DNA of 64,000 bases. Origin: DOZZ01 sp963792655 (GTDB lineage: Bacteria > Acidobacteriota > Terriglobia > Bryobacterales > Bryobacteraceae). Below, one piece after another: positions 7,960-17,735 of the stretch (its first letter is position 1; every line of letters begins with the position of its first letter). The DNA is taken from positions 186,001-250,000 of the forward strand of contig CAWBWU010000006.1 of assembly GCA_963792655.1 (NCBI GenBank). Reading direction: 5' to 3'. The translations under genes and the position numbers were made by a program. The notes below the pieces were generated by a model. That model saw only the letters and a program-made list of their open reading frames with translations, was not told where the DNA came from and made no database searches.

Positions 7960-8442
7960 TCAAGCCCGAAGCAGGGCCTGCACATCAAGCGGACGCGTGA
8001 ACATCGCGAGTTCGCCTTGTTCGTTGTGCGGCCACTCTTCGCGCGGGCGATCCCAGTAAAGTTCCACGCCGTTTTGATCGGGATCGCGCAGATAAAGCGC
8101 CTCGCTCACGCCGTGATCCGCCGCGCCATCCAGCTCGATTCCGGCTTGCATCAGTCGGCGCAGCGCATCGGCAAGCTCGGCCCGCGTGGGATAGACGATC
8201 GCCAGATGATATAGCCCTGTGGTGCCTGGCGGCGGAGCCGTGCCGCCCTGGCTTTCCCAGGTGTTGAGACCGATGTGATGGTGATAGCCGCCAGCGGATA
8301 GAAACGCCGCCTGCTTGCCGAAGCGCTGGGTGAGTTCAAAGCCCAGCACGCCGCAGTAGAAATCGAGCGCGCGCTGCAGGTCGGCCACTTTCAAATGCAC
8401 ATGGCCCATGCGGACATCGGGATGCAGAGGGCGAGTGGCCAT
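7960..8442 (-). CDS. VOC-family (glyoxalase/dioxygenase fold) protein
   Basis: A 160-residue protein with two beta-alpha-beta-beta-beta motifs. Likely metal ligands are the His in MGHVHLKV near the N-terminus, the His cluster GYHHHIGLNTW near residue 75, and the Glu in NGVELYWDR near residue 130. The DRALDFYCGVLGFEL-type motif and the sequence after it resemble catechol-2,3-dioxygenase/CatE-like proteins; glyoxalase or fosfomycin-resistance roles are possible for the fold but less like this sequence. It lies 7 nt downstream of ttcA on the same strand and may be co-transcribed with it. Confidence 0.8.
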   Translation of the reverse strand: MATRPLHPDVRMGHVHLKVADLQRALDFYCGVLGFELTQRFGKQAAFLSAGGYHHHIGLNTWESQGGTAPPPGTTGLYHLAIVYPTRAELADALRRLMQAGIELDGAADHGVSEALYLRDPDQNGVELYWDRPREEWPHNEQGELAMFTRPLDVQALLRA

Positions 8443-8449
8443 AGTTTCG

Positions 8450-9244
8450 TTAACTCAGAATCGGGAACGCTTCTTCGCTGACCTGTTCGCCGTCCAGATT
8501 CAGGTAACGCGTATCGAGCAGACGCGAAGGGTTCACGTTGCCCATTGCGGTCAGCAGGTTCTGGCGCAGGTCGGGATGTTCGGCTTCAAGTTCTGAAAAC
8601 AGATCGCGCATCGTCCGACGCACCGTGCCAGTCTTTTGCGAACACCCACAAGGAATCACGGGCATACCGAGCTGTTCGGCATAGCCGCGTGTGATCTCTT
8701 CCGTCACATACACGAGCGGCCGGATCAGGCGGAAGTCCTTCTCGCGCGAGTACGTGATGGCGGGCAGCGCGCTCAACCGCCCGGTGAACATGGCGTTACG
8801 CAACAGCGATTCGCAGAAGTCATCCGCGGTATGGCCGAACGCAATTACGTTCGCGCCAAGTCCGCGCGCTATCTCGTACACCGCGCGCCGCCGAAAGCGG
8901 CTGCACAGGTCGCAGCCGTGGTCCGGCTGTTCCTCCAGTAAATCGAGCGAGGGATTGTCGGTGTAGTAAGTCCAGTCGACACCGCGGGACTTCAGGTATT
9001 CGCCAACCGGACCGATCGGCCTCAGGAACTTGCCTTGCTCCACGGTAAACGCGCAAACCGTGAAGTTGATGGGCGCGCGCTTCTGCAGCAGCAGTAGTGC
9101 CTCGAGCAGCGTCATCGAGTCTTTGCCGCCCGAAACCGCAACTGCGACGCGATCGCCTTCGCGGATCATCTTGAAGCGCTGGATGGCCTCGCCAACTTTG
9201 CGCAACAGTGCTTTTTCGAGGTCCACGGACCGATTGTGACACAC
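8450..9244 (-). CDS. ttcA: tRNA 2-thiocytidine(32) biosynthesis protein TtcA family
   Basis: TtcA-type ATP pyrophosphatases activate cytidine 32 of certain tRNAs for thiolation, using a [4Fe-4S] cluster. The PP-loop SGGKDS is at residues 38-43. CDLC at 111-114 and the GCS region with C199/C201 supply the cluster ligands typical of the family. The GTG at 9244 is used, with GGAGG 11 bases upstream; a second GTG at 9226 is also possible. The gene is divergent from rsmB with almost no spacer, so the two RNA-modification genes share a promoter region of about 10 bp plus coding sequence. Confidence 0.87.
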   Translation of the reverse strand: MCHNRSVDLEKALLRKVGEAIQRFKMIREGDRVAVAVSGGKDSMTLLEALLLLQKRAPINFTVCAFTVEQGKFLRPIGPVGEYLKSRGVDWTYYTDNPSLDLLEEQPDHGCDLCSRFRRRAVYEIARGLGANVIAFGHTADDFCESLLRNAMFTGRLSALPAITYSREKDFRLIRPLVYVTEEITRGYAEQLGMPVIPCGCSQKTGTVRRTMRDLFSELEAEHPDLRQNLLTAMGNVNPSRLLDTRYLNLDGEQVSEEAFPILS

Positions 9245-9252
9245 TGAAAAGA

Positions 9253-10398
9253 GTGCCTCCGCCGCGCACAGCGCGCGAAATCGCCTTCGACATTCTGATG
9301 GAAGTGGAGCAAGGCGCCTTCGCGGCAGACCTGCTCGCCACGCACACCACGCAACTGGAGTCGCGCGATGCGGGTCTGGCGGCGGCTATCACGCTTGGCG
9401 TGCTGCGCAACTGGCTGGCGCTCGATTTTCTCATTCATCATTTTTCGGGCGGGCGCGATACGGACCGGCTCGATCTCGAAGTGCGCATGGCCCTCTCGAT
9501 GGGGATCTACCAGATGCGCTGGATGGACCGTATCCCGGCGCATGCGGCGGTCAGTGAAACGGTGAATCTGGTGAAACGCGCGGGGCTGCGCTCGGCGAGC
9601 GGACTGACCAATGCCGTGTTGCGCAAAGTGCATCGTGACGAAGTGGCGTGGCCGAGCGAGAGCGTTGCACTTTCGACACCGGAGTGGATGCTGGCACGAT
9701 GGGGCCAGAACTTCGGCCACGAGCAGGCGTTAAAGATCGCCGCCGCAAGTCTCGAAACGCCCGACAGCTACATTCGCGTTCCCGCCGGAGAAGAACCGCC
9801 CGAAGCCGCAGAACTGACGGACATTCCCGGTTGCTACCGGTACCGCGGGCAGACCGGATTCCGCGTTCAGGATATTGGGTCGCAATCCATTGTTCCGCTG
9901 CTGGGACTCGCGCCGGGCATGACGTTTCTGGACCTGTGCTCGGCCCCGGGCAACAAGACGGCGCAAGCCGTGGAATCGGCGGCGTGGACGGTCGCGTGCG
10001 ACGTCAGCATGAAAAGGTTGAGGCCTCTGCGTGGGCTCGGGATTCCGCTCGTGCTGCTGGATGGAACTCAGCCGCTGCCCTTCGGACCCGTCTTTGACCG
10101 CATCCTGCTGGACGCACCTTGCTCCGGCACCGGCACGCTCGCGCACAACCCGGAAATCAAACTGCGCCTGGAGCCGGGCGACCTGGTCACCAACCGCGAC
10201 CGGCAGCGCGAATTGCTGCGTCAGGCGCTCGCCGCTCTGAAGCCTGGCGGCCGCCTGGTTTATTCCACCTGCAGCCTGGAACCTGAAGAAAATGAAGACG
10301 TTGTGTCAAGCGTTTGCCCCGAGCGAGTGGAGCGCCGGTGGGCACGTATCCCCGGTAACGACGCGGGGGATGGTTTCTGCGCCGCTGTGATAATCTAG
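9253..10398 (+). CDS. rsmB: 16S rRNA (cytosine-C5)-methyltransferase RsmB-like
   Basis: A 381-residue protein with an N-terminal NusB-like helical domain (about residues 1-130) and a C-terminal Rossmann methyltransferase domain. SAM motif I is FLDLCSAPGNKT; the catalytic cysteines are in LDAPCSGTG and YSTCSLEPEEN. RsmB methylates C967 of 16S rRNA. The C-terminus (GDGFCAAVII) is the usual end motif, and the overall length is a little short of the roughly 430 common in Proteobacteria. The GTG at 9253 follows a GAAAAGAG segment and gives the proper family start. rpe follows 12 nt later, so they may form one transcript. Confidence 0.88.
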   Translation: MPPPRTAREIAFDILMEVEQGAFAADLLATHTTQLESRDAGLAAAITLGVLRNWLALDFLIHHFSGGRDTDRLDLEVRMALSMGIYQMRWMDRIPAHAAVSETVNLVKRAGLRSASGLTNAVLRKVHRDEVAWPSESVALSTPEWMLARWGQNFGHEQALKIAAASLETPDSYIRVPAGEEPPEAAELTDIPGCYRYRGQTGFRVQDIGSQSIVPLLGLAPGMTFLDLCSAPGNKTAQAVESAAWTVACDVSMKRLRPLRGLGIPLVLLDGTQPLPFGPVFDRILLDAPCSGTGTLAHNPEIKLRLEPGDLVTNRDRQRELLRQALAALKPGGRLVYSTCSLEPEENEDVVSSVCPERVERRWARIPGNDAGDGFCAAVII

Positions 10399-10410
10399 AC
10401 ATATCAACTC

Positions 10411-11085
10411 ATGGTCGAGATAGTTCCGTCCATCCTGTCCGCGGACTTTTCGCGACTGGCCGAGGAAGTGGCTCGGGTCGAACGTGCGGGGATTTCCATG
10501 ATCCACGTCGACGTGATGGATGGGCATTTCGTCCCGAACCTGACGCTGGGTCCCGCGCTGGTCAAATCGCTGCGTAAAACTACCCGGCTCCAGTTCGACG
10601 TACACCTGATGATTACCGATCCTGACCAATTCGCGCCTGCGTTTATCGAGGCCGGAGCAAATCAGATTTCGATTCATCAGGAAGCGTGCCGACACCTGGA
10701 TCGCTCATTGCGGTTGATTCAAGGGCTGGGCGCGCGCGCCGGAGTAGCCATCAACCCTGCTACGCCGGTCGTGATGATCGAGGAAGTGCTCGATTTTGTC
10801 GACCATGTACTGGTGATGAGCGTGAACCCGGGCTTCGGTAATCAGAAGTTTCTACCGAACTCTCTCTACAAAATTCAGCAACTCGACCAGGTGCGGCGGA
10901 ATCGCAAGCTGGACTTCGCTATCGAAATCGACGGCGGCGTTTCAACGGCGAACATCGCGGCGATTGTGCGGGCGGGTTGTCAGTGGCTGGTGGCCGGCTC
11001 GGCTGTTTTCGAGAGTGCCGATCCCACCGCGACCGTGAAAGAAATGCAACAGTTGACGGAACAGGCGACGGCGGTAAAGGTCTGA
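10411..11085 (+). CDS. rpe: Ribulose-phosphate 3-epimerase
   Basis: A 224-residue TIM-barrel enzyme that interconverts ribulose-5-phosphate and xylulose-5-phosphate in the pentose phosphate pathway. Diagnostic segments are VPSILSADFSRL at the start, MIHVDVMDGHFVPNLT (metal ligands His and Asp), VDHVLVMSVNPGFGNQKF, and IEIDGGVSTANI with VAGSAVF for phosphate binding. Length and motifs are complete. A TGTGATAAT extended -10-like sequence lies just upstream, at the 3' end of rsmB. Confidence 0.95.
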   Translation: MVEIVPSILSADFSRLAEEVARVERAGISMIHVDVMDGHFVPNLTLGPALVKSLRKTTRLQFDVHLMITDPDQFAPAFIEAGANQISIHQEACRHLDRSLRLIQGLGARAGVAINPATPVVMIEEVLDFVDHVLVMSVNPGFGNQKFLPNSLYKIQQLDQVRRNRKLDFAIEIDGGVSTANIAAIVRAGCQWLVAGSAVFESADPTATVKEMQQLTEQATAVKV

Positions 11086-11149
11086 GCGGACACGCCGGAC
11101 GGAACGGTACGCAGCCTGCGTCTGTTGACCGGAAAACATAGGGTACAAA

Positions 11150-12487
11150 ATGGCTTCATTCAATCGTTGTTCGTCTCGCCTGGTAGCGCTGCTGCTGATT
11201 GCCGGTATGCCCGTGATGGCCGGCTTGTTGCGCAAGAAAAAGTACGAGCAGCCCATCACGAAAGACACGCAACAGCCGGACAAGGTGCTGTTCGATCGGG
11301 CCATCAGCGATATTGAGCACGGCCGCTACGAAGTGGCGCGGCTCACGCTGAACACGCTGATCAACACCTACGATTCGAGCGAATACCTGGCCAAGGCCAA
11401 GCTCGCGATCGCCGATAGCTGGTACCGCGAAGGCGGCTCGCACGGACTCGCGCAGGCCGAAGCCGAGTACAAAGATTTCGAGCTTTTCTATCCGCAGATG
11501 GAAGAAGCGGCGGAATCGCAGTGGCGCGTGTGCCAGATCCACTACAAACAAATGGACAAGGCGGATCGCGATAACACGCAGGCGCAGCGCGCGGAAGACG
11601 AGTGCCGTCAACTCATCGTTCAGTATCCGAACAGCAAGTATCTCGACCGCGCCAAGCAGATGCTGCGCAATACGCAGGAAGTGTTGGGCGAAAAGGAGTA
11701 TCGCACTGGCGCGTTCTATTACAGCAAAGGAGCATCGCCCGCGTCTGCGAATCGCTTTCAGTATTTGACCGAGCAGTATCCGCTCTTCAGTGGAGCCGAT
11801 GAAGCGCTCTGGCAGGAAGCGAAAGCATTTCAGCGCATGGGTGACCGCTTCGAGGACCGCGAGGCATCAGCCTTGTCGCGCCTGGTTCGCGAGTATCCGA
11901 TCAGCAGCCATCTGGACGAAGCGAAGGAACGTCTCACCGCAATGAAGCGTCCCGTTCCGCCGGCCGATCCCGGCGCTTATGCGCGCATGAAGTACGAGAT
12001 GGAAAACCGCACGACCGACAGCATGTTCGCCAAAACGCTGAGCGTGTTTACACGTGGCCCGAGCACTGCCGCTGCTGCAAAGATGGGCAATCCGGCGATG
12101 ACCACGGTTCGGCCTCCAACGCCCGTCAGCGTGCCGAACACGGCGGGACTGGGCGAGACGGCGCCCGGCGGCGGTGTATCGGGAGTGACGGACGTTTCCG
12201 CATCGACCGCGAGCCAGTCTGAATTGGACGCGAAGCCCGAGGCGCGACAGAATACCGCGGCACCCACAGCAGGGAGCGCCAACGCGGCCCAGACTACGGC
12301 GCCCGGCGATCAGGCACCGGCAAAGACGGCGCAGGATGCGGTCAACAATCAACCGTTCGCAACCAATCATCCTGTTGTGCCCACTAAGAAGCAGAAGAAA
12401 AAGCAGAAGAAAGACCAGGCAGCCACTACACCGGCGGCTACTGCTACCCCCGCAACGCCTGCGACATCGACCGGCCCTCAGCAATGA
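11150..12487 (+). CDS. BamD/YfiO-like tetratricopeptide outer-membrane assembly protein
   Basis: A 445-residue protein with an N-terminal signal segment (LVALLLIAGMPVMAG) and TPR-type helical repeats from about residue 45 to 265, including LFDRAISDIEHGRYEVARLT and repeated AEDECRQLIVQYPNSKYLD-like units. This is the architecture of BamD, the lipoprotein that helps insert outer-membrane beta-barrels. Unlike typical BamD, no lipobox cysteine is seen after the signal segment. The C-terminal 150 residues are an Ala/Thr/Pro-rich linker with a Lys-rich patch (KKQKKKQKKDQ), presumably disordered. The stop codon overlaps the next start in an ATGA, so translation is coupled to the response regulator. 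Confidence 0.78.
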   Translation: MASFNRCSSRLVALLLIAGMPVMAGLLRKKKYEQPITKDTQQPDKVLFDRAISDIEHGRYEVARLTLNTLINTYDSSEYLAKAKLAIADSWYREGGSHGLAQAEAEYKDFELFYPQMEEAAESQWRVCQIHYKQMDKADRDNTQAQRAEDECRQLIVQYPNSKYLDRAKQMLRNTQEVLGEKEYRTGAFYYSKGASPASANRFQYLTEQYPLFSGADEALWQEAKAFQRMGDRFEDREASALSRLVREYPISSHLDEAKERLTAMKRPVPPADPGAYARMKYEMENRTTDSMFAKTLSVFTRGPSTAAAAKMGNPAMTTVRPPTPVSVPNTAGLGETAPGGGVSGVTDVSASTASQSELDAKPEARQNTAAPTAGSANAAQTTAPGDQAPAKTAQDAVNNQPFATNHPVVPTKKQKKKQKKDQAATTPAATATPATPATSTGPQQ

Positions 12488-13009
12488 GCCGGATTCTGCT
12501 GGCGGACGATAGTCCGCATGCCCAACGCATGGGCGAACGCATTCTGCGCGACGAAGGCCACTCGGTGGTCACCGTGAGCGATGGCGAAGGCGCGATGCTG
12601 CGCTTGAAAGACGTGCAGCCGGACCTCGTTATTGCGGACATCTCGATGCCCAAAGTTTCGGGTTACGAGATTTGCCACTACGTGAAGACGAGCGGCAATC
12701 ATCCGGGCGCGCTGGTCATTCTTACCGCAGGCGCTGTTGAGCCGTTCGACGACGAGGAAGCGAAGCGCGTACAGGCGGATGGCCTGATGAAAAAGCCGTT
12801 CGAAGCATCGGCTTTGATCGACTTTGCCGCCCGCGCCAAGGCGCGGCGCCAAATCAGCAGCCGAGGCGACGCGCTCCGTCGTGATCCTCGATCCTGAACA
12901 AGTGCGCGCTGCAGTGACGCTTGCGGTCGACCAGACCTGGCCGGCGTTGGTGGATCAGATCACCGAACGAGTGATTGCCGCGCTGACGGCCCGCCAGGCT
13001 TCGCGCTAA
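12484..13009 (+). CDS. Response regulator receiver protein with short C-terminal tail (one frame break)
   Basis: A receiver domain with the acidic pair at D8-D9, phosphoacceptor D52 in VIADISMP, Thr in VILTAG and Lys in MKKPF. The direct frame stops at 12897 after a meaningless tail. Dropping one C in GCGCC at about 12849-12850 joins it to a second frame (AEATRSVVILDPEQVR then a helix ending ALTARQASR) that stops at 13009. That tail looks like a genuine C-terminal helix, so the full protein is probably about 174 residues without a DNA-binding domain. Start and stop overlap with the BamD-like gene suggests a shared operon. Confidence 0.75.
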
Positions 13010-13036
13010 AATTCGTTCCACAATAGATCAACGAAT

Positions 13037-13537
13037 ATGCCTGACAACAGTTTTGATGTGGTGTCTGAAATCAACATGCCCGAGGTGGTCAACGCCATCC
13101 AACAGGCCATGAAAGAGATCGGGACACGCTACGATCTGAAAGACTCGAAGTCGAACATCGAGCTCAAAGAGAAAGACAAAAAGCTCGAACTGACCAGCGG
13201 TGACGATTACAAGCTGAAGGCTGTAATTGAAATTCTCCAGGGCAAGCTGGTTAAGCGCAATGTGCCGATTCGCAATCTGACCTATGGACCGGTCACTTCT
13301 TCGATCGGTCAAACCGTGAAGCAAGAGGTCACGCTGATTTCCGGCATCCCGAGCGAGAAGGCGAAAGACGTAGTCAAGAAGCTGAAGGACAGCAAGCTCA
13401 AAGTGCAAGCCGCCATCAACGGCGACCTGGTACGAGTGAGCGGGAAAGATCGTGATGTGTTGCAGCAGGCGATCGCGGTTCTCAAAGGCGGCGACTTCGG
13501 CATCGACCTGCAGTTCACGAACTTCCGGACCAATTAG
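13037..13537 (+). CDS. yajQ: YajQ-family (DUF520) nucleotide-binding protein
   Basis: A complete 166-residue YajQ protein. The N-terminus NSFDVVSEINMPEVVNAI and the C-terminus GIDLQFTNFRTN match the family closely, with the two ferredoxin-like halves in between (SNIELKEKDKKLEL and RNVPIRNLTYG). Members bind nucleotides; in Xanthomonas a YajQ protein was reported to bind cyclic di-GMP. The stop codon overlaps the GTG start of the next gene (TAGTG). Confidence 0.93.
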   Translation: MPDNSFDVVSEINMPEVVNAIQQAMKEIGTRYDLKDSKSNIELKEKDKKLELTSGDDYKLKAVIEILQGKLVKRNVPIRNLTYGPVTSSIGQTVKQEVTLISGIPSEKAKDVVKKLKDSKLKVQAAINGDLVRVSGKDRDVLQQAIAVLKGGDFGIDLQFTNFRTN

Positions 13538-14157
13538 TGCCGCGGCGCATTGAGTCGCACGAAGTATCCGGACCCGCCGGCCAGATCGAAACGCTGGTCG
13601 AAGAACCGGAGAACGGGAATCCGCGCGAGATCGCGGTGGTCTGTCACCCGCATCCGAAGCACGGCGGAACGATGCTGAACAAGGTCGTGTATCGCATGGC
13701 GCGCGGCCTGCGCGAAGCTGGCGCGACCGTGGTGCGTTTCAACTTTCGCGGCGTCGGCCGCAGCCACGGCAAGTACGACGAAGGCGTCGGCGAGGTGGAA
13801 GACGCGCGCGCCGTACTGAAGTGGGCGCGAGCGCGCTATGCGCCGTTGCCCTATACGCTGGCGGGCTTCTCCTTCGGCTCGCGGGTCGCGTTGCAGCTTG
13901 GCTGCGAATTGAACGACGCACAACGCATCGTGGCTGCGGGATTTGCGACAGGCCGGAGCGAGATCGCGGGCATCATGACCAGCCCCATCGAAAAGATCTT
14001 CGTGCACAGCACCGTCGATGTTCACGGCCCGAAGCCGGAACTCGAAGCATTTGTCGCGACGCTCCCCGAACCCAAGCGCCTGATCTTCATCGAAGCCGAA
14101 GATCACTTCTTCGCAGGCGCGCTCGAAGAATTAGAACGTACCATGCGCGAGTTGTAG
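13537..14157 (+). CDS. Alpha/beta hydrolase
   Basis: A 206-residue small alpha/beta hydrolase. The nucleophile elbow is GFSFGS (S112), the oxyanion region CHPHPKHGGTM near residues 36-46, and the likely catalytic His is H190 in EAEDHFF. The NFRGVGRSHG segment is typical of the cytoplasmic dienelactone-hydrolase-like group often annotated as DUF predicted alpha/beta hydrolases. The GTG start overlaps the yajQ stop, indicating translational coupling. The gene is followed directly by two dispersed repeat fragments. Confidence 0.85.
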   Translation: MPRRIESHEVSGPAGQIETLVEEPENGNPREIAVVCHPHPKHGGTMLNKVVYRMARGLREAGATVVRFNFRGVGRSHGKYDEGVGEVEDARAVLKWARARYAPLPYTLAGFSFGSRVALQLGCELNDAQRIVAAGFATGRSEIAGIMTSPIEKIFVHSTVDVHGPKPELEAFVATLPEPKRLIFIEAEDHFFAGALEELERTMREL

Positions 14158-14172
14158 GCGATGCGCTCCATC

Positions 14173-14189
14173 CAGTCGCGCCTCTGACG
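14173..14189 (-). repeat. Dispersed repeat A, partial copy
   Basis: On the minus strand this is CGTCAGAGGCGCGACTG, identical over 17 bases to 53379-53395, and the similarity continues with a few gaps to about 14160. It begins 15 bases after a stop codon, as does the full copy at 53.4 kb, which begins 8 bases after one. Confidence 0.6.
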
Positions 14190-14196
14190 GGCCCTA

Positions 14197-14218
14197 CGTG
14201 CCGCGCGCGTGAGCAAGC
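14197..14218 (-). repeat. Dispersed repeat B, half copy
   Basis: This 22-base segment matches one arm of the hairpin at 41862-41921 with three mismatches, in the same orientation as its right arm. It directly follows the repeat A fragment. Confidence 0.5.
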
Positions 14219-14389
14219 CCGGGCGACTTTCAGCAACGCAGTCTTAGGACACTACTCCGAAGCTTGCGTCTCCAAGCGGCTTACCGTAATCTGGAATTAC
14301 TGCACAGCGTTGCTGCAGAGTTGCCTTTCTCCCCGTTGATTCTTTCCCCCGTCGGTTAGCTCACTAAAATTTCATCTTTAAGGAACTCG

Positions 14390-15625
14390 ATGTCCCTGCA
14401 TGCTTTTCGCAAAGCAGGACACCCATCGACGCTGCTCGCCGCTTTTCTGTACTTCGACGTGAGCTTCATGGTCTGGGTGATCCTCGGTCCGCTGGGCCCG
14501 TTTCTCTCGGAGACGTACCACCTGTCGGCCACTCAGAAGGGGTTGTTGACGGCCGTCCCGCTTCTCGGCGGATCGTTTTTCCGGCCGATGTTGGGCTGGA
14601 TGACGGAACGATATCGGCGGCCGGCGGACCGGCTTGATTGGCCTGGCGTGCACAGCGCTGCCCTTGCTGATGGCCTGGAAATTCGCGGACAGTTACAACG
14701 CCTTCCTCGGGCTGGGATTGTTACTGGGCATTGCCGGCGCGAGTTTTGCCGCGGCGTTCCGCTCGCAAGCGCATGGTATCCGCCCGAACATCAGGGCCTC
14801 GCGATGGGCATCGCGGGCGCCGGGAATAGCGGAACGATTCTGGCGACATTGTTCGCCCCACGCCTTGCGCAGGCGATTGGCTGGCGCAGTGTTTTCGGCC
14901 TCGCCATGATTCCGGTTGCACTGGTGTGGATTGTGTTTTTCCTCCTGGCCAAAGACGCTCCCACGCAGCGTGTCGTGAAGACGTGGAGAGATTATGCGGC
15001 TGTTTTCGAAGATCGCCGACACTGGTTGGTTCTGCTTTCTCTATAGCCTCACGTTCGGCGGGTTCGTCGGGCTTGCCAGTTACCTTTCGATCTTCTTCCA
15101 CGATCAGTATCAACTCAGCAAAGTGCATTCGGGCGATTTCACGACCATTGTTGTGATCTGTCGGCAGTTTCCTGCGGCCCGTGGGCGGCATGCTGGCGGA
15201 TAAATTCGGTGGCTACCGAATGCTGCTGGCGCTGCTCGGCGGGGCAGGTGTGTGTCTTGCAGTCGTTGCGACGCTGCCTTCAGTTGCAGTCGCGTTGGCC
15301 GCGCTGGCCATCGGCATGGGCTTCCTCGGAATGGGCAATGGCTCGGTTTTTCAGATCGTGCCGCAACGCTTCGGCGCCTCCGTAGGCATCATGACAGGCA
15401 TCATCGGTGCTGCGGGCGGCTTTGGCGGATTCCTGCTGCCCTCGCTGCTGGGGTTCATCAAGGACCGCACCGGCAGCTTCGGTCTGGGCTTCGCCATCTT
15501 GACGCTGCTCATGTCGGCGGGGGTCATCGCGCTGCTCAGCTTGCGAGCGTACTGGCGGCGGACGTGGCCACCGGAAGCGGCCGTTCGCGCCGGTCTGCTT
15601 GAAGCGGACCCCCGACCTCGGTTGA
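14390..15625 (+). pseudogene. narK: NarK-type nitrate/nitrite MFS transporter, broken by about five one-base shifts
   Basis: A major facilitator with about twelve membrane segments, read by joining frames: the start (SFMVWVILGPLGPFLSE) and the middle (GIAGAGNSGTILATLFAPRL, FGGFVGLASYLSIFFHDQYQ) are characteristic of NarK/NasA transporters. Frame changes are needed near 14615 (+1), 14760 (-1), 15014 (+1), 15162 (+1) and 15610 (+1). After the last correction the gene ends with TGA at 15623-15625, five bases before the nitrate reductase ATG. The start follows AAGGA with good spacing. It supplies nitrate to the reductase genes behind it. Nothing between breaks looks degraded, so sequence error is at least as likely as true gene decay. 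Confidence 0.8.
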
Positions 15626-15630
15626 GGCCT

Positions 15631-17735
15631 ATGCATCCGCAACCGCAGCATCTGAACGCGGTTCGCCACGCACTGCCCGTACTGTGCGCTGCAATGCGGC
15701 ATGCATCTCGCTCGCCGGCCCCCGGGAACACGTGGACAGTCGACCAGCGTGACTTTCCCACCAACAAAGGCGGACTCTGCCAAAAAGGCTGGACCGCGGC
15801 GGAACTGCTCGACCCACCCCGAACGGCTCACACGCCGCTGATTCGCGATGAACGCGGCGGCCCATTGCGGCCCGCCGGTTGGGACGAAGCTCTCGACCGC
15901 ATTGTCGCCGCGATCGCTCGCACGCAGCAACGCTACGGCAAAGATGCGGTCGGCGTTTTCGGCGGCGGCGGGCTCACCAATGAAAAGTCGTATCTGCTCG
16001 GCAAGTTCGCCCGCGTTGCCCTCCGCACTTCGCAGATCGATTACAACGGCCGCTTCTGCATGTCCTCCGCAGCCGCCGCGGCTATGAAAGCGTTCGGCAT
16101 CGATCGCGGCCTGCCGTTTCCCCTGGCTGACATCCCCGGCGCCGAAACCATTCTTCTGATGGGCAGCAATGCCGCCGAAACCATGCCGCCGGTCATGCAG
16201 TATTTCCAGGAGCAGCAGCGGCGCGGCGGCTCGCTGATCGTCGTTGATCCCGCGCCAGACGCCGACCGCCCGCGCCGCCACCTTACATCTCCAGATCACG
16301 CCGGGCACCGATGCCGCGCTGGCCAACGGGCTTCTGCATCTCGCCATCAAGCAAGGCTACATCGACGAGCAGTTCATCGCCGCGCGCACGCGGGATTTCG
16401 CCGCAGTGCGCCAGGCGGTCTCCTCATACTGGCCGGATCGCGTGGAGCGCATCACCGGTATTCCGGAAGCGCAACTGCAGGCTGGCGGCACGGCTTCTGG
16501 GAGAAGCGGCCACCGCGATGGTTCTGACCGCGCGCGGCCCCGAACAGCAAAGCCACGGCGTCAATAACGTTCTCGCCTGCATCAATCTCGCGCTCGCGCT
16601 GGGCAAGGTGGGCAAGCCGCACTGCGGCTACGGCTGCCTGACCGGGCAGGGCAATGGTCAAGGCGGCCGCGAACATGGCCAGAAGGCCGATCAACTTCCC
16701 GGCTACCGGCGCATCGATAATCCCGCAGCATCGCGCGCACATCGCCAAGGTTTGGGGCATTCAGGAATCGGATTTGCCGAAGCCGGGCAAGTCCGCCTAC
16801 GAGATGCTCGACACGCTCGGCTGCGACGGCGGCGTCCGCGGCCTTGTTGGTATTCGGCTCAAACATCGCCGTCTCCGCTCCGCGCGCCGGGCACATGTGC
16901 GAGCACGCTCGCAGCGCTCGACTTGCTGGTCGTGCGCGACTGTTTCTTCTCCGAAACCGCGGCCCTGGCCGACGTGGTTCTTCCCTCTGCGCAGTGGGCC
17001 GAAGAAGAGGGCACCATGACCAATCTGGAAGGCCGCGTGCTGCTGCGCAAACGCGCCGCGCCTGCCACCCGACGGCGTTCGGACCGACACCGAAATCCTT
17101 GCGCGCCTCGCGGCGCGGCTGGGATTCGAATCATCCTTTCCGTCCGACCCGGCCACAATCTTTGACGAACTGCGCCGCGCCTCCGCGGGTGGACTCGCGG
17201 ATTACGCCGGCATCACCTACGAACGCATCGAGCGCGAAGACGGCGTCTTCTGGCCCTGCCCGCGACGTGAATCATCCCGGAACGCCGCGCCTGTTCCTGG
17301 ATCGCTTCTGCACGGACGATGGCCTGGCGCGCTTTCATGCCGTCGATCTTCAGCCGCCCGCCGAAGAGCCGGATCATGAATATCCGCTGTATCTCACAAC
17401 CGGCCGCATCATGGCGCAATACCAGTCGGGAACCCAGACCCGGCGCGTGCCGGCTCTGCTGAAAAGCTCGCCCGAGGCGTTTTTCGAAATCCACCCGTCG
17501 ATGGCGCGCAATTACGGCATCGCAAACAGGCGACGCCGTGCGGCTGGTCACTCGCCGCGGCAGCGCCGTCATGGCCGCCCAGCTGACCCCGGCCATTCGC
17601 ATGGACACGATCTTCGCGCCATTTCATTTCGCCGGGTCAGGGCAGCGCCAACCTGTTGACGAATCCTGCGCTCGATCCGGTTTCCCGCATGCCCGAGTTC
17701 AAGGTCTGCGCCGTGCGCATCGAAAAGGAATACTC
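15631..17735 (+). pseudogene. nasA: Assimilatory nitrate reductase catalytic subunit (molybdopterin), broken by about twelve one-base shifts
   Basis: Joined frames give a molybdopterin oxidoreductase of about 700 residues. The N-terminal [4Fe-4S] motif is HCPYCALQCGMHLA plus GGLCQKGW; FNEKSYLLGKFARV-like, YNGRFCMSSA and GYGCLTGQGNGQGGREHGQK segments line the Mo-bis-MGD site of NasA/NarB enzymes; TGRIMAQYQSGTQTRR begins the C-terminal cofactor domain. Shifts fall near 15664, 15715, 15750, 16250, 16482, 16727, 16834, 16913, 17064, 17258, 17530 and 17633, nearly all needing removal of one base. The true stop is not resolved; it should lie close to the next ATG at 17736. The enzyme reduces nitrate to nitrite in the cytoplasm. 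Confidence 0.82.

Noticed and set aside
15280..16350. A 356-residue frame on the minus strand inside the nitrate reductase region
   Set aside because: The plus-strand frames here carry all the Fe-S and molybdopterin motifs; the minus frame has none. It persists only because shifts break the real gene.
15181..16527. A single ORF that would fuse the transporter C-terminus with the nitrate reductase N-terminus
   Set aside because: It appears as one frame only because shifts remove the transporter stop (TGA 15623-15625) and displace the reductase start; the Fe-S motif CPYCALQC lies in another frame.
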